This document shows, in pieces, positions 52,201 through 61,639 of a DNA stretch of 64,000 nucleotides. The stretch is from Nymphaea colorata (taxonomy: Eukaryota; Streptophyta; Magnoliopsida; Nymphaeales; Nymphaeaceae), in the NCBI RefSeq assembly GCF_008831285.2, contig NC_045151.1, forward strand, positions 10,964,571-11,028,570, read 5' to 3'. A program made the translations under genes and the position numbers. The notes under the pieces are model-generated. The model saw only the letters and a list, made by a program, of their open reading frames with translations. It ran no database searches and was not told the DNA's origin. How positions within the stretch are numbered: the first letter of the stretch is position 1; every line of letters begins with the position of its first letter.

Positions 52201-52307
52201 TGGGTACCAACCTTTTCTGTTACAGATTGGTAGACGGAGTTGATTTTCGACTGAGGGGTAACCCACTCGTGTGAAGGAAAATCCGGTTCTTCTTCACTGC
52301 TGTCCAT
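24161..52307 (-). CDS. EXO84C: Exocyst complex component EXO84C-like (7 coding exons, 765 aa)
   Basis: Subunit of the exocyst, the octameric complex that tethers secretory vesicles to the plasma membrane. Exons in transcription order: 52307-52212, 49100-49006, 35932-34906, 29830-29306, 27176-26988, 24593-24457, 24389-24161. Every donor and acceptor is GT/AG and all phases join. The product starts [21 protein letters not shown]. Residues about 33-110 form the heptad-rich N-terminal region ([36 protein letters not shown]). Next come [36 protein letters not shown] and FNFRRAR-type [14 protein letters not shown] near 370-390. The C-terminal part has [33 protein letters not shown] and [19 protein letters not shown]. 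An acidic Ser-rich tail ends FSDPET. Length matches plant EXO84C (about 750-770 aa). The coding sequence of about 2.3 kb spans 28 kb because of introns of 13.1, 5.1, 3.1, 2.4 and 2.1 kb; the last intron is only 67 bp. Confidence 0.93.
24594..26987 (-). other. EXO84C intron 5
   Basis: A 2.4-kb AT-rich intron holding a TA microsatellite (25643-25682) and, around 25870-26450, segments similar to the repeat motifs in the SAC3A 5' UTR intron (2640-2870 and 3850-4000). No coding sequence is supported. Confidence 0.6.
25643..25682. repeat. TA dinucleotide microsatellite
   Basis: About 20 uninterrupted TA units in EXO84C intron 5. The open frames crossing it are simple-repeat artefacts. Confidence 0.95.
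27177..29305 (-). other. EXO84C intron 4
   Basis: A 2.1-kb intron, T-rich on the plus strand between about 28550 and 28950. I see no element or gene in it. Confidence 0.6.
30710..30930. mobile_element. GTAC-rich MITE-like fragment
   Basis: The left part (TACGTGGGTATGGTGACACAG) and the right part (CCGGTACCATACCC, CACCCATGTAACATAG) are imperfect inverted repeats. They share the ACATGGGT/GTAC motif set with 7390-7760 and 15728-16773. Boundaries are approximate. Confidence 0.4.
31062..31310. repeat. Tandem duplication, period about 120 bp, with GT tract
   Basis: Two copies each begin GTGTGGCAACCAACAATTTG and contain GATAACTTGTGATTTGTTAA and a GT run. The second copy has a longer GT tract, which explains most of the length difference. 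Confidence 0.8.
31332..32580 (+). pseudogene. hAT-family transposase fossil
   Basis: A frame at 31332-31613 contains [36 protein letters not shown] (shown in two parts: [20 protein letters not shown] and [16 protein letters not shown]), which follows the pattern 'W..C..I......PL..VLR.VD....PAMGY.YE' of plant hAT transposases with DUF659/dimerisation domains. Further broken frames downstream resemble the later parts: a CMQ-like 'SYYLNP' region near 31740-31790, NHLEH near 31935 and [20 protein letters not shown] near 32375-32435. Stops and frameshifts are frequent. It is antisense to EXO84C. Terminal inverted repeats were not found. Confidence 0.5.
33093..33801. mobile_element. Fold-back/MITE-like element rich in GCCTAGGTG motifs
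   Basis: The left end (TATGTTATCAAAGTTGCTAGGC) matches, imperfectly, the reverse complement of the right end (TATGTTGTTGAACTTGAGGC). Sub-terminal DNA on both sides carries multiple CCTAGG, TAGGCG and TAGGTG motifs. The middle is very AT-rich. No coding capacity or clear target duplication. Confidence 0.45.
36600..36750 (+). pseudogene. Possible hAT transposase C-terminal scrap
   Basis: A short frame reads [19 protein letters not shown] followed by an acidic tail ([15 protein letters not shown]). Its [13 protein letters not shown] resembles [13 protein letters not shown] in the fossil at about 32500. This suggests the end of a related element. Very short, so tentative. Confidence 0.25.
37152..37395 (+). 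mobile_element. Putative 5' LTR of a Ty1/copia element
   Basis: The segment starts TGTTGAATTGG, ends GGCTGCAACA and is directly followed by TGGTATCAGAG, the usual plant copia primer-binding site complementary to initiator tRNA-Met. It shares TTGATGTAA, CTAAATCTC and a CT-rich end with the segment at 48286-48470, though overall similarity is low. Confidence 0.55.
37396..37406 (+). other. Primer-binding site of the copia element
   Basis: TGGTATCAGAG follows the CA end of the putative LTR. It is complementary to the 3' end of initiator methionine tRNA. Confidence 0.7.
37595..37634. repeat. Perfect 15-bp hairpin with 10-nt loop
   Basis: GGAGTCTATTCACGC (37595-37609) and its exact reverse complement (37620-37634) flank the loop TATGAAATCT. 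It lies in the leader of the copia element between the primer-binding site and the point where the gypsy element interrupts it. Confidence 0.9.
37829..40996 (+). repeat. Left arm: inverted, 3'-truncated gypsy LTR copy
   Basis: Begins TGATACGAGCCTACC and ends at GATCTCCCTTG, where it meets truncated gag. It carries a TATA-like TATATAAG at 38496-38503 and GACCTAGG-type sub-repeats at about 38125-38260. Compared with the other arm it lacks 49 bp near 39401 and 12 bp near 39605, and has 15 extra bp at about 40323-40337. Confidence 0.9.
38123..38407 (+). repeat. GACCTAGG-type sub-repeats in the LTR U3, with an acidic open frame
   Basis: Imperfect short repeats built on GACCTAGG and GAGGAAGACC give an open frame of 94 residues starting [20 protein letters not shown]. 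The same frame is intact in the other arm (45846-46130, minus strand). It lies upstream of the LTR TATA-like motif, so it is more likely a U3 sub-repeat array than a gene. Confidence 0.6.
40997..42303 (-). pseudogene. Ty3/gypsy gag, two in-frame stops, 3'-truncated
   Basis: The frame opens with ATG at 42303 ([20 protein letters not shown]). It continues in one register through [20 protein letters not shown], a basic Arg/Asn-rich stretch, and the retrotransposon gag domain: [40 protein letters not shown] and, further on, [19 protein letters not shown] at 41949-41947 and a TGA at about 41292-41290 interrupt it without shifting the frame. The coding sequence ends in SAPTNKGDQ, where the inverted LTR begins, so zinc knuckle and all of pol are missing. 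It is in the sense direction of EXO84C transcription. Confidence 0.8.
42579..42590 (-). other. Primer-binding site of the gypsy element
   Basis: TGGTATCAGAGC on the minus strand, complementary to initiator tRNA-Met, two bases after the LTR end (CCCTACCA). It fixes the orientation and the LTR boundary. Confidence 0.85.
42593..46425 (-). repeat. Right arm: full-length 3.8-kb gypsy LTR
   Basis: Read on the minus strand it begins near TGGATACGAGCC (46425) and ends CCCTACCA (42593), two bases before the primer-binding site. TATA-like TATATAAG lies at 45757-45750. The outer 3.2 kb (46423-43206) pairs with the left arm; the last ~610 bp (43205-42593) has no partner. Open frames along it are non-coding shadows, duplicated in the two arms. 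Confidence 0.85.
46640..48280 (+). pseudogene. Ty1/copia pol remnant (integrase end, reverse transcriptase, RNase H)
   Basis: Broken frames follow the copia pol order. [20 protein letters not shown] (about 46700-46760) is the integrase/RT linker. [20 protein letters not shown] and [20 protein letters not shown] (about 46905-47065) are the RT start. [13 protein letters not shown] and [12 protein letters not shown] (47207-47351) carry the catalytic [23 protein letters not shown] and [18 protein letters not shown] follow. RNase H pieces are [20 protein letters not shown] (about 47795) and [11 protein letters not shown] (about 48183-48213). Several frameshifts and stops are present, including one near 47070-47160. 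It belongs with the primer-binding site at 37396; gag, protease and most of integrase are missing. Confidence 0.8.
48275..48285 (+). other. Polypurine tract of the copia element
   Basis: GAAGGGGAG directly precedes the TG that opens the putative 3' LTR, as expected for plus-strand priming in copia elements. Confidence 0.6.
48286..48470 (+). mobile_element. Putative 3' LTR of the Ty1/copia element
   Basis: Starts TGTCGTTAGTAAAG right after the polypurine tract and ends GTGTTCAACA. It is 185 bp against 244 bp for the putative 5' LTR and only weakly similar (shared TTGATGTAA, CTAAATCTC, CT-rich end). Either the LTRs are old and diverged, or the two halves come from different insertions. Confidence 0.5.
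49101..52211 (-). other. EXO84C intron 1
   Basis: A 3.1-kb AT-rich intron with a GA microsatellite (52173-52190) close to the donor. The longest open frame inside it (50306-50683, plus strand) has no domain-like sequence. Confidence 0.65.
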
Positions 52308-52460
52308 CCCCTCCGACCGTCCTTCTCCTCCTCCTCGTTCTTCCTCTCTCTCTCTCTCTCTCTAGGATGCTCCCAGAGAGAAAAAGGCCTCCACAGACAG
52401 TGCCACTCCTGCAGAAGACAAAATGCCTCCTGGCTGTCCGCCCGGCGTCTTTGGTGCACC
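52308..52460 (-). promoter_or_regulatory. EXO84C 5' UTR with CT/GA microsatellite
   Basis: Immediately upstream of the ATG (52307) the transcribed strand is GA-rich, including a run of about ten GA units (52363-52344 on the minus strand) and GGAGGAGGAGAAGG. GA tracts are common in plant leaders and core promoters. The exact transcription start is not defined. Confidence 0.5.
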
Positions 52461-55400
52461 GCAAGGCGGTGACAAAGGTATTACAAGCAACAAAGGAAGC
52501 TTATGTCGCGAAGGTACCCATTTCATCCGCCGGCCAAGGTGCCCAAATTACATGTGAAGATGGCAACTTTTGAAGGGATCAACAAGACAATGCAATATAA
52601 CAAAGACGCGCCTAATTTTTAAGTGCTTTTCATCTGACTGCCTAACATTTAAAATATGTCACAAACACGTTCTTTTGTTTTGATCACCGTCCTTTGAATG
52701 AAGGAGAATAGAAAAAAATGACCCCATCGGGCTGACTGCACAGCAATACTTGGTAGAGAGGTCTATCTTATTGACAAGCATTGAATGGTACAGCAATACT
52801 TGATAGAGAGAGGCTCATTCTTATTGACAAAAATTGAATAGCAGTTGTTTAAAAGAGGGTACCATAGTTGGTCAGACCAAGGGTGTGTAGTTGGTGCATT
52901 CTTGTTTCAATTAAGTGAGTTCTATTCTCCTAAGCCGTTGAAGGTGGGGTGCACTCTGTCCAGCTGAAGACGGCCTGCAACCCACTCAGTTTCTGACATT
53001 GACCAAGATACTAGAGGCAGAATGATTGGGAGAGAGTCATCAACTAAGGATTTGACTACCGCTTTTTCATTAACCGACGATCAATCATGTCCAATAAATC
53101 CAAAGTAGGCTTGGGCATCGGGCCAGCCCAATGCTCGAAACCTAAGCCCGACCCGACCCGGCTTGATTAAAATAATTTTTTTAAATATAAAATAATTTTT
53201 TTTGAATAAAAATATATTTTTAATAATAATATATATTATTATTAATTAAAATAATATAAACAATTAATCATGCCCGATTTGGCCGAGTATGTGGGCCCGA
53301 TGCCCAGGCTTATCCAAAACTGGGCAAAATAGAAAAAGATGTGATCCAATAACCATTTCGATCTCCATGCCATATGTTTGGAGCTCAGAAAGGTAGAAAT
53401 GCCATTTTCTTTAAAGAGAAGACCCATTTGTTATAGAAGGTATTTGGTAATAAGAACGATGTTTTTTGAATGTTTTATAAGGAGGTGTTTGACAACATGA
53501 ACATTGACACAGTGTTTTATAAATTTATCTTTAAGATTGGAACAAATACCTAATATTATTAATCGATCTCAATCTTTCGGACAAATGCATAGAAAGATTG
53601 TATCATTGCTTCCCAAACGCCTTCTAAATGTGTCTTTTTCTTGAAACTCATTAATAAAATAATAGGTTCTAAAAAACACAGTGGTTCCTCTCACCAAATG
53701 CCTTCATAAGTACAAAAAATGGCACTAACTTTTTGAAAAAAAAAAACCGAAATTCCTCTCACACAGTCTTTCATCTGAAGCGACGATTGCGCCTTTTGTG
53801 AACGGTTTTGGTAACCGAACAGCTAAATGAAAAATTGAGAAGCGTGAGGGTGCTGTCAATATATATTCATTTTTTAAGCGTTCTTTCAAACATTTTTCGA
53901 AAGTTAAACCACAACCCTGTTACGGGCAGTCCCATTGTGACTTCATGTTAATTTCCCAAAGTAGCCTCCCTACAATCACTGGCACCGTGCTACAAATCAG
54001 AGCCATCTTGTTGTGACTTGTGAACTTTTCCTATTTTATCAGATGACCCGTTTGTTTCACATCTTTCTCTTTCCCTGTCAAAATTGGTCCTTGTGTCATA
54101 ATGACATTAAATTTCTTTGGCCAAGTATTTCAAATGCCACACTTAAAAATTGAATAAAACCCAATGAGGAGCAAAGCCTAAAAATTTAGGGTACTAGCTA
54201 TTAAAATTTTTAAAAATACTAATATGCGAACGAGAAAAATTAACCTAAAATATCGATATATAAAAGTAAAGGTTTTTTTTTTTCCTGTTTGTGCGAACAA
54301 TTGACCACACAGGGCTGCACCCCTGAACCACCCAATTTTAAAAGATGATAATTTGTTTCATAGTTCGCTGCTTTCGTGGTGACATTGCATTTTGACGTCA
54401 AAACTCAGTCTGACAAAAACATTTTGAGGTTGAACTGAACCAGTTCTTTTATAAAGGTTTGAAAATTTTAACTGCCTTCCCACATTAAATTTGTCATTTT
54501 TTAAAAAAAATCATGATCAGTTTCAAGGGAAATCTCTTGAAAATGTAAAACCTGCAATTTTTTTTTTGATAGCACTTGGGTGAAAAAATTTTGCTATTGC
54601 CTTCCTTTCCATATTACTTGAAATGTTCTTGTATCTTGTCTGACATGCAGCAGACATCTCCACATGTATTCCATGTTTTTTCCCTTGCACAATCATGTGA
54701 AAAGTTTTTTGGTCATTCTCATGAACGTGGACTACCTAAATTGGTTGGAGCGTTCCTTTTATCATAAAAGAATTTGAAAGTTCTTTCTTTTTCACAGGGA
54801 TAGAGCTAGAATTTTTTTTCATGGGCCACTATATATATGGTAAGCAAATTTTCAATTGACCATAGGACAGTGACCCACATCGCATGGAGCTACCCCATGA
54901 TATAACTGGACCCAAGTTTACCCAAATTTCAACATTGAACTAAGGTTTCAAAGAGTGGGCTCCTTAGAGCATATGATCCACTGAGACCCACCTATCTCCG
55001 CCCATGTTTTTTCATGATTCATTTGGCAAGAATTTACCGTGGTTAAACTTTGAGCCTCCACTTACAAGTGGTTAATTCCTAAAGATATCATGACCAGAAG
55101 CGGAGGTGTCATATCAAGTCTGCTCTTCATGAGGGGTTAAAAACAAATTTTCAGATTGAGGGTGTCATCCAAATCGGGACCTAGTGGTCTTACCTGCACA
55201 TGTCACTGTTTGGGTCTAGAGGAATAATGCTTATGATAATCAAACTGATAACAACACTGATCAACTATGTTATGCCCCTCGGAGTAGTAGTTATGAGTTT
55301 AGAGTGACAAAGAAATAAGAACTAAACCATCTACAAGGGAGCTGGGATTTAATAATCTTAGTTCACCTGCCTTCCATTCGTTGGTAGAAATTACAATCTT

Positions 55401-58400
55401 CCTTCTTTTATGAAGTCATATTTTCCAAAATATTTGACGAAAATTATTCACACAGTATTGGTAGAGCCAGCATTTTCTAGCATAGGGGCAGGACCCTCAA
55501 AAATCAATGTTAGAGGGGCTGTATCACGTAAATGGGCAATGATTAAACAAATAACTACGAAACACTAATATGTAAATAAATAATTTGTGTTCATCTAGCT
55601 AAGTGGTCATTTGCTCACAAGCACTCGGTCTTATTAGTGTAACCCCTTCCTGTTGGGACGGAAATTGCTCTAATATACTTGATAGTGTAACTTTTTTTTT
55701 GAAAGGACATTTAACACAATGTTCTGTGAACATGCTTTAATCTTTAAAACAACTTTATGGAATACTAACAGATTGTTCTCATTGTCAAATGCAATGCCCC
55801 CTAAGAAATACAACATTCATATCCTTCCTTGCCATGCCTTTTGCGTATTGGACAAACCCAAGTCCACTTATTTGGTCAATACCAAGTAGGCACCGGGCTG
55901 GGCTGGGCTTGGCCGACTTGATAACCAAGTGGGTCAAGCCTGGGCAGCCAGCACAAGCTTTGGGCCTACCTGAGCCCCTGCTTTGTCAAGTCTCGGGCTA
56001 GCCTGGTCTACTTGATACATAGCCTTAGTCAATAATATCTTTTTCATAACTATGTAGCTGCATGAAAATGCGTGTTTTGAGATAATAGTATGGATTCATA
56101 TATTAAAAACTATGAATTTAGTGGTCTGATCTAGGATCTCAAATCAATGCAGATTTCATTATGAAACAAACATAACCAGCATTAGGTTTAACAGCAGCAC
56201 CAACAACAGTATGTTACTGTTTGTTGTCAGACGCCGCCCTTTAAGTGCCAAATCAAAAGAAATTGGTGACATTGGGTCTTTTCAATTTCGTTAGAAAGTG
56301 ACGCGTGCTAGGGAAAGGCTACAAGATACACAACACTCTCGGAGGTACTTCTAACTCATGAGAGTTGTTACTCAGTTCATATCACGTCAACCCACAAGAG
56401 TTGTTTCTTCAATTTATACCACTGTCACTTTGAAAGTGTATATTTCTTACAATATTTTACGTTAACAAGTATTACCACTTATATATATAAATTAACAATT
56501 ATTTTAGTTTTTCCTAAGATTATAAATAGTATTGTCACTAAGGAATTTTCAGCTCAGCGCACATATTAAAATAAAAAGAAAAAAATTAAACATAAATAAG
56601 GTAAATGACAACTGGCTATAATTAAGGGAGAGAATGCCTTAAAAGTCTATCTCCACATCAAAAGTTTGAGAGAGACAGAGAGAGATACAATGAAACGTTT
56701 CGTTTATAAATCAATTATTTTTATGAATGAATTTTCACCAAGCTATTCGCATTTTTTGCAGAATTCTATATAGATGACATGTAGGTCGCAAGAAAATCAT
56801 GGTGCATATGCCCTCATACAATGTCAAAAGTCACTAACATATAATTAATGAGCAACTGATGACACATTTGAAAAGGTTAGAAACAAAAATTAGCATTGCA
56901 AACTGTGCCACTAAAATCTATAAGGTGCACATATAACACCTTTTGCTTCTTGAATGGAGGGGCACTGTTGGCATATATATATATATATATTCACTTAACA
57001 CGTATATTTAAAACAGATGGATGGTAGATAAAAAACAAGAAACAAAAAGTATAAACTCATTTTAAATGACGAAAATGCTCATCACTTTTTTCTCTTTGTT
57101 TTCATCTTAACTGTCCATCATATAGTCCTTCTTGATTATATGACTAGGTGAATCTAAAAATCCACACTCACCATTCAATGTTATTATATATATAAATATA
57201 AACACACCTTTGTGATAAGATAGCTATTTTTTTATTTTATGTCGCTATAAGCTGTCGCAAAAAAATGTGTTTTGTTGTAACCAACAACAGGGCGTTGCGT
57301 TATAAATACATACTTTGGGGCCGTCTTTAACAACATTAAATATCTGAATGGCTACCGAATTAGCCGGTTGATTTCAATATATATATATATATATTCATAA
57401 TTTTACTAAAAGAAACATTATTTGTTTCCAATTTTTGCCCTTACATGAGCAGATGATCTCCTTTTCAATCGCACGACCATTTTATGTCCTCCTGCGGTTG
57501 ATATGATGCTAACTACCAAATAAATTAAAATATTATAGCTCTACATCTGAATTATTGTTTAGTGACACGACTGGGAAGTCTCCTGAACTATATATATTAT
57601 GGGCTTTCGATGTTTAATTTCTCATCCCAGGGCTGCACAAAAGCATAACTTTCTTCTACATGAAGCAACAATTAGTCGATTCACGTGCAGCGGACCACCA
57701 TTTACGTACTAAATTTTCGTATCCCAAGAAACCCATATAAAAGATTGATGACAGGCGCAATTTGCGATGTAAAGTAAACCTTATAAAAGATGGATGGCAA
57801 AAGCAAATTTGAGTTGATGCCATATTGGTTTCAATCTCCATTCATTCACACATGGGTTTGTATTAAATGCTCTTTATACATTGTTACGCAAATGTATACA
57901 TAATAAGAAAAAAAAAAAACAGAAACATACAACAAACGTGGCTGTTTTTATGTATTTCTATTTTTCTAATAATCAAAATCATTTTCGCACAATCATTTTT
58001 TTGTGAAAAAGTGTGGGCAATGGGAATAGCACTAAATTAACTGAAGTGCATGTGTGTGTCTCTCTCTGTACATATATAGCTCACCAAATGTGTAAATTAA
58101 ATAAAACAAAAACTATATGCATTTATTAATGAGTTAATGTCTAACCAATTCGTATTACTGTTCATAAGGTTTCGTGCAAGTTTAAAATTACATTTCAAAT
58201 TTGAAATGCTAGTTGCATTCATTGAAAAAAAGAGAGTTTTCAGTTAGGACCTTATGATGTCTCATAAATCAAGTTAATCAAAAGTTAACAATCGATAAAA
58301 GAAATATGAATTCATACTTAGGTAGTCCACATACTTCATATATTTTAATGAAAAATAGTTACTTCAAATACTATTGCTGGGGTCAGGTGAATACGTAACT

Positions 58401-58878
58401 ATGAAATAGTCATAATATTAATATATCCATTCAAATAAGACTTTAACCAAACATCGGCAACGTCGGAGTTTCATATCACAAAAAAGAAAGCTGTTCATAT
58501 GATTGCAACGGTTGCATGCATTAATCGAGGTTGATCCCTCCGAATGCTTTCATGGCACGGGATTCGCCACTTTGAGATTGAGTTCGCTTTTCTACCTGCC
58601 TTAAAACCTACTAATTGAAGAACTTCCGCTGCAATAGGGCTTCAAGTTCGAGCATCTGCAGTGCCCTCCGCCCAACATTTTGCATGCAAGTATGCAACCA
58701 CGCTTCTTATACAGAAAGGAAAGAAGGCGTATTACCATTTATGGTCGTTCTTGACTCTTATAAATGCCGGGAAAGGTCATTTCGCCCACAAAAAGTCCCT
58801 TTTAAAACATTCAACCAACCCTACTAGAGCAGTACCCAGCTGTTGTGGGTGTAGGCAGCATTATATATATATAGTGAT
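52460..58878. other. Intergenic, AT-rich, no supported gene
   Basis: Contains the small MITE at 53105-53311, a GC-rich inverted-repeat patch at about 55885-56020 (AAGTAGGCACCGGGCTGGGC against TCAAGTAGACCAGGCTAGCC on the reverse) and short TA tracts near 56976 and 57381. Open frames are short and lack recognisable domains. Confidence 0.5.
53105..53311. mobile_element. 207-bp MITE with GC-rich inverted repeats and 7-bp target duplication
   Basis: GGCTTGGGCATCGGGCC at 53108-53124 pairs with 53294-53311, whose reverse complement reads AAGCCTGGGCATCGGGCC. Exact direct repeats ATCCAAA flank it (53098-53104 and 53312-53318). The centre is almost pure A/T. The duplication may be 8 bp with one mismatch, which would suit a hAT mobiliser. 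Confidence 0.65.
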
Positions 58879-59249
58879 TTGGTAGAAACCAGACATTTAG
58901 GTCAGGGATAAAAACCAGACCCTTTGATTTTTAAAATGTTTTTTTTTTGCAATCTAATCTTATTGCTATGATCTTAACAAGTGGTTCGATTCAAAACATA
59001 TACCAAATTGATCAGTTGTTAGACTTTCAAGGTGTTTTTATATTAAGAAAAAATGAACGCCCCCCATGATATGGTAATAAAAAAACCAACACTTCTCATT
59101 AAAACAACTTGAAATCAAAGCATGTTTTATATCAAAGTAGTCTTTATAAACATGTTAAGATGTTTATATTTTATTTAAAATAGTTTTTTTTTAACAAAAA
59201 ATTAACGAGTCTGGTTTTTATCCCTGACCTAGGTGTTTGGCTTTTACCA

Positions 59250-59250
<1 letters not shown>
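58879..59250. mobile_element. 372-bp MITE with 42-bp terminal inverted repeats
   Basis: The left terminal 42 bp (58879-58920, containing AGGTCAGGGATAAAAACCAG) and the right terminal 42 bp (59209-59250) are reverse complements with about five mismatches. The interior is AT-rich and non-coding. A CA microsatellite starts a few bases beyond the right end, and no clear target duplication is left. Confidence 0.8.

Positions 59251-59256
<6 letters not shown>

Positions 59257-59291
<35 letters not shown>
59257..59291. repeat. CA dinucleotide microsatellite
   Basis: About 17 CA units directly beside the right end of the 372-bp MITE. Confidence 0.95.
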
Positions 59292-59294
<3 letters not shown>

Positions 59295-59511
59295 TTATTA
59301 TAAGCTATCTGTTGAACATATTGTAGAGGAAAAAAGGGAAATTGCATTAAATGATAGAACTGCAAGAAAAATCCTGTAGCAAGAAAGACAAATTAGAAAG
59401 CATTAAAGACATGAGGCTACCAGTTTACTATAGCGGGCAGCCAATGCTTGTTGCCACTAAGGTTATAGGTCTCCACAGCCATTGATAGTCATGAGCTGCT
59501 GGCCATATAGA

Positions 59512-59605
59512 TTACTTTGTTTTTCCCTGATGTTAACACCTCTTATCCTCAGATTTGATACTTTGTTTTTTCCTGATGTTAACACCTCTTATCCTCAGAT
59601 TTGAA
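59512..59605. repeat. 47-bp tandem duplication
   Basis: Two head-to-tail copies with CTGATGTTAACACCTCTTAT and CCTCAGATTTG in each. They are nearly identical (one C/T difference in the T-rich part). Confidence 0.9.
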
Positions 59606-60289
59606 GATACAAAATAATCAAGAAAATAGAATCAAGGTAATTGTCATTACAATAACAAGATATCTGGTAAAATATAAAACATAATACCATTCAAAATCAA
59701 TCAGGTGAAATGATATTTTTACTCTAATTGCTACTAGGAATCCACTACTAGTTAACAAAAATTTAATTGACAAGTTGAACTCTTCTATCCAAATGCAAAA
59801 ATCCTAAAAGTATGGCCTAATATAAGAAAGAAGTAACTAATTTTAAATCATACAATTAATGGATTACAGAAATCTAATATGCGTGTCAAACAATTGTTAA
59901 ACAAAAAATACCCACTCACTAACAATACAAAAATCTCTCTCCAACTGAAAGATACATTCAGTAGCTAAGGTCAGTATTAAGAAGGACAAAAAACAACAGC
60001 AAACATTGGAAGTTGTCTCTCAAAGAAAGAAGAAAATGCAAATGAGAGATTCTTCATTATCATTTGAATCCAATAGAAATAATGAAAATTGACAGGAAAT
60101 GCATAGTTAAAAAAAAAACAGTGCCACTAGTTCATACATTGAGAAACCATTTAATGAATGATGTGGGCTTGACATGGAACCTACCAAAAAAATAAGCAGG
60201 CTCCGACATTTTTGGATGCATAAAAATGTAGAACAAACTGCAGGCTTGAATCAGTTATTTTTCTGGAGAAACAAATAAAACTTAAATGG

Positions 60290-60720
60290 ACGTTGAGATA
60301 CTCAATAGGATTACTATTTTCTCCAGTGACTGCAATACCATACGATAATGAAGATCCAACCACTTCCTCCTTTCTGTGGTCCTTTTGCTCAAGCAATTGA
60401 TCCTACCTTAGCGAGCAAAATACAACAACATAACATACAATAAGGAAGGATGGGCAGGTAGAAAAAATGGAATTGACAAGTATTTGAAATAACAATAAAT
60501 TCAAACATCTAACAACAAAATAGAACATAGAAGAGCCCATTAGAATATTCATCATGCCAACAATACATTTGACTTTCCTTTCTCACAACAAACTTAAAGA
60601 AAGCAAATATGAAAAAAATTGTAATTAATTAGAATGATGGAGGGATATCACCTGCTTCTCAAGCTCACAAGCTCTAGCTTCTACCTCCTGTCATCTATGA
60701 GCAAGCTGAAGCTAATCATG
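60290..60720 (-). pseudogene. Unidentified gene fragment with two exon-like blocks
   Basis: On the minus strand, a block (about 60698-60650) bounded by an AG and a GT reads LQLAHR-stop-QEVEARACELEKQ, a coiled-coil-like sequence with one TGA. A second block (about 60405-60308) reads DQLLEQKDHRKEEVVGSSLS and continues YGIAVTGENSNPIE before a possible GTATCT donor. The phases join. I do not recognise the family. The stop and the absence of further exons nearby suggest a decayed gene copy, but chance is not excluded. Confidence 0.25.
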
Positions 60721-61068
60721 AGAGAGTTATTAGAACAAAATCATATAATTCTATGTCCCCATTTTTGCCCCTCAAGGGGCCAACACAGCATAGTGTGTTT
60801 GACCCTAGAACACACACCATGAGCTAACAAGAAGTCATACTGCAGAGTTTTTAGCACATCCTCAAAGCACAGCTGAAACTACTGATCTAACTATCATCTC
60901 TAGATCGCTTCTCAAAGAGACTTGTAAAAAAGAATAGATCTGTTTAAAAGATCATATAGTTATGTTATCAAGACACGATGAGAATGTCGAGGAAAAATGC
61001 AGTGAAGTTGCCAACAAGACTTCATGGCTGAGGAATATGTTTTTAGATCCTTCAAGGTCTACTGAGGG

Positions 61069-61369
61069 TGTCTTGTTAGAATCTGTAATCTATAAGGGTT
61101 ATTTATGTCTGTCTTTTATATTTTCTTCTCCTTTTATATGTACTTTTATTTTTTATTTTTCTCCTTTATTTTGATTAGCTATAAATAACACAGCTGTTGA
61201 GAGACTAGCCCTTGGATTCTCCATGACTCACTCTCTCTTCTACTTATTCTTTGTATTTCATTTGTATTGAGTGCTTTTTGAGTGTGCAGCTTTGTAAGCT
61301 GTTTTATTAACAAATTACTGTTCTAAGCAAGTGATGAGAACAATGTGAGAGATTTCTGGTTTGTTTACA
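61069..61369 (+). mobile_element. 5' LTR of a second Ty1/copia element
   Basis: Starts TGTCTTGTTAGAATCTG and ends TTGTTTACA. It has a clear TATA box (TATAAATA, 61180-61187) followed by the typical short copia R/U5. It is directly followed by TGGTACCATAGC, a corrupted tRNA-Met primer-binding site. The partner LTR would lie beyond the window. Confidence 0.65.
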
Positions 61370-61381
61370 TGGTACCATAGC
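61370..61381 (+). other. Degraded primer-binding site
   Basis: TGGTACCATAGC stands where TGGTATCAGAGC is expected after a copia LTR, with several substitutions. Confidence 0.5.
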
Positions 61382-61639
61382 TAGGCTTTGTGTGAGAGGT
61401 TCTGTCCGAAGAGCAGCATGTTGGAATTTTTTCCACTAACTGGGTGTTGATCATCATTTATTCAAGTCACCTAACATCCTTATTGGCTGATCATCATTCA
61501 TTCAGTCCAGGAGTCATGTGTTCCCAATAATATAGAACATTGCTACTATCCTTTTAAGGAGATTCCCCTTATATGCTACTGAATATCAAACAACCTGTTG
61601 TTCTTAGGAAAATATATTAAGCATCATCCTTTTTTGCTT

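Noticed and set aside
58615-58885. Two overlapping 70-codon frames suggesting a small Cys-rich gene
   Set aside because: They lie in different frames over the same DNA, with no signal peptide or conserved Cys pattern, and the second ends beside the MITE at 58879.
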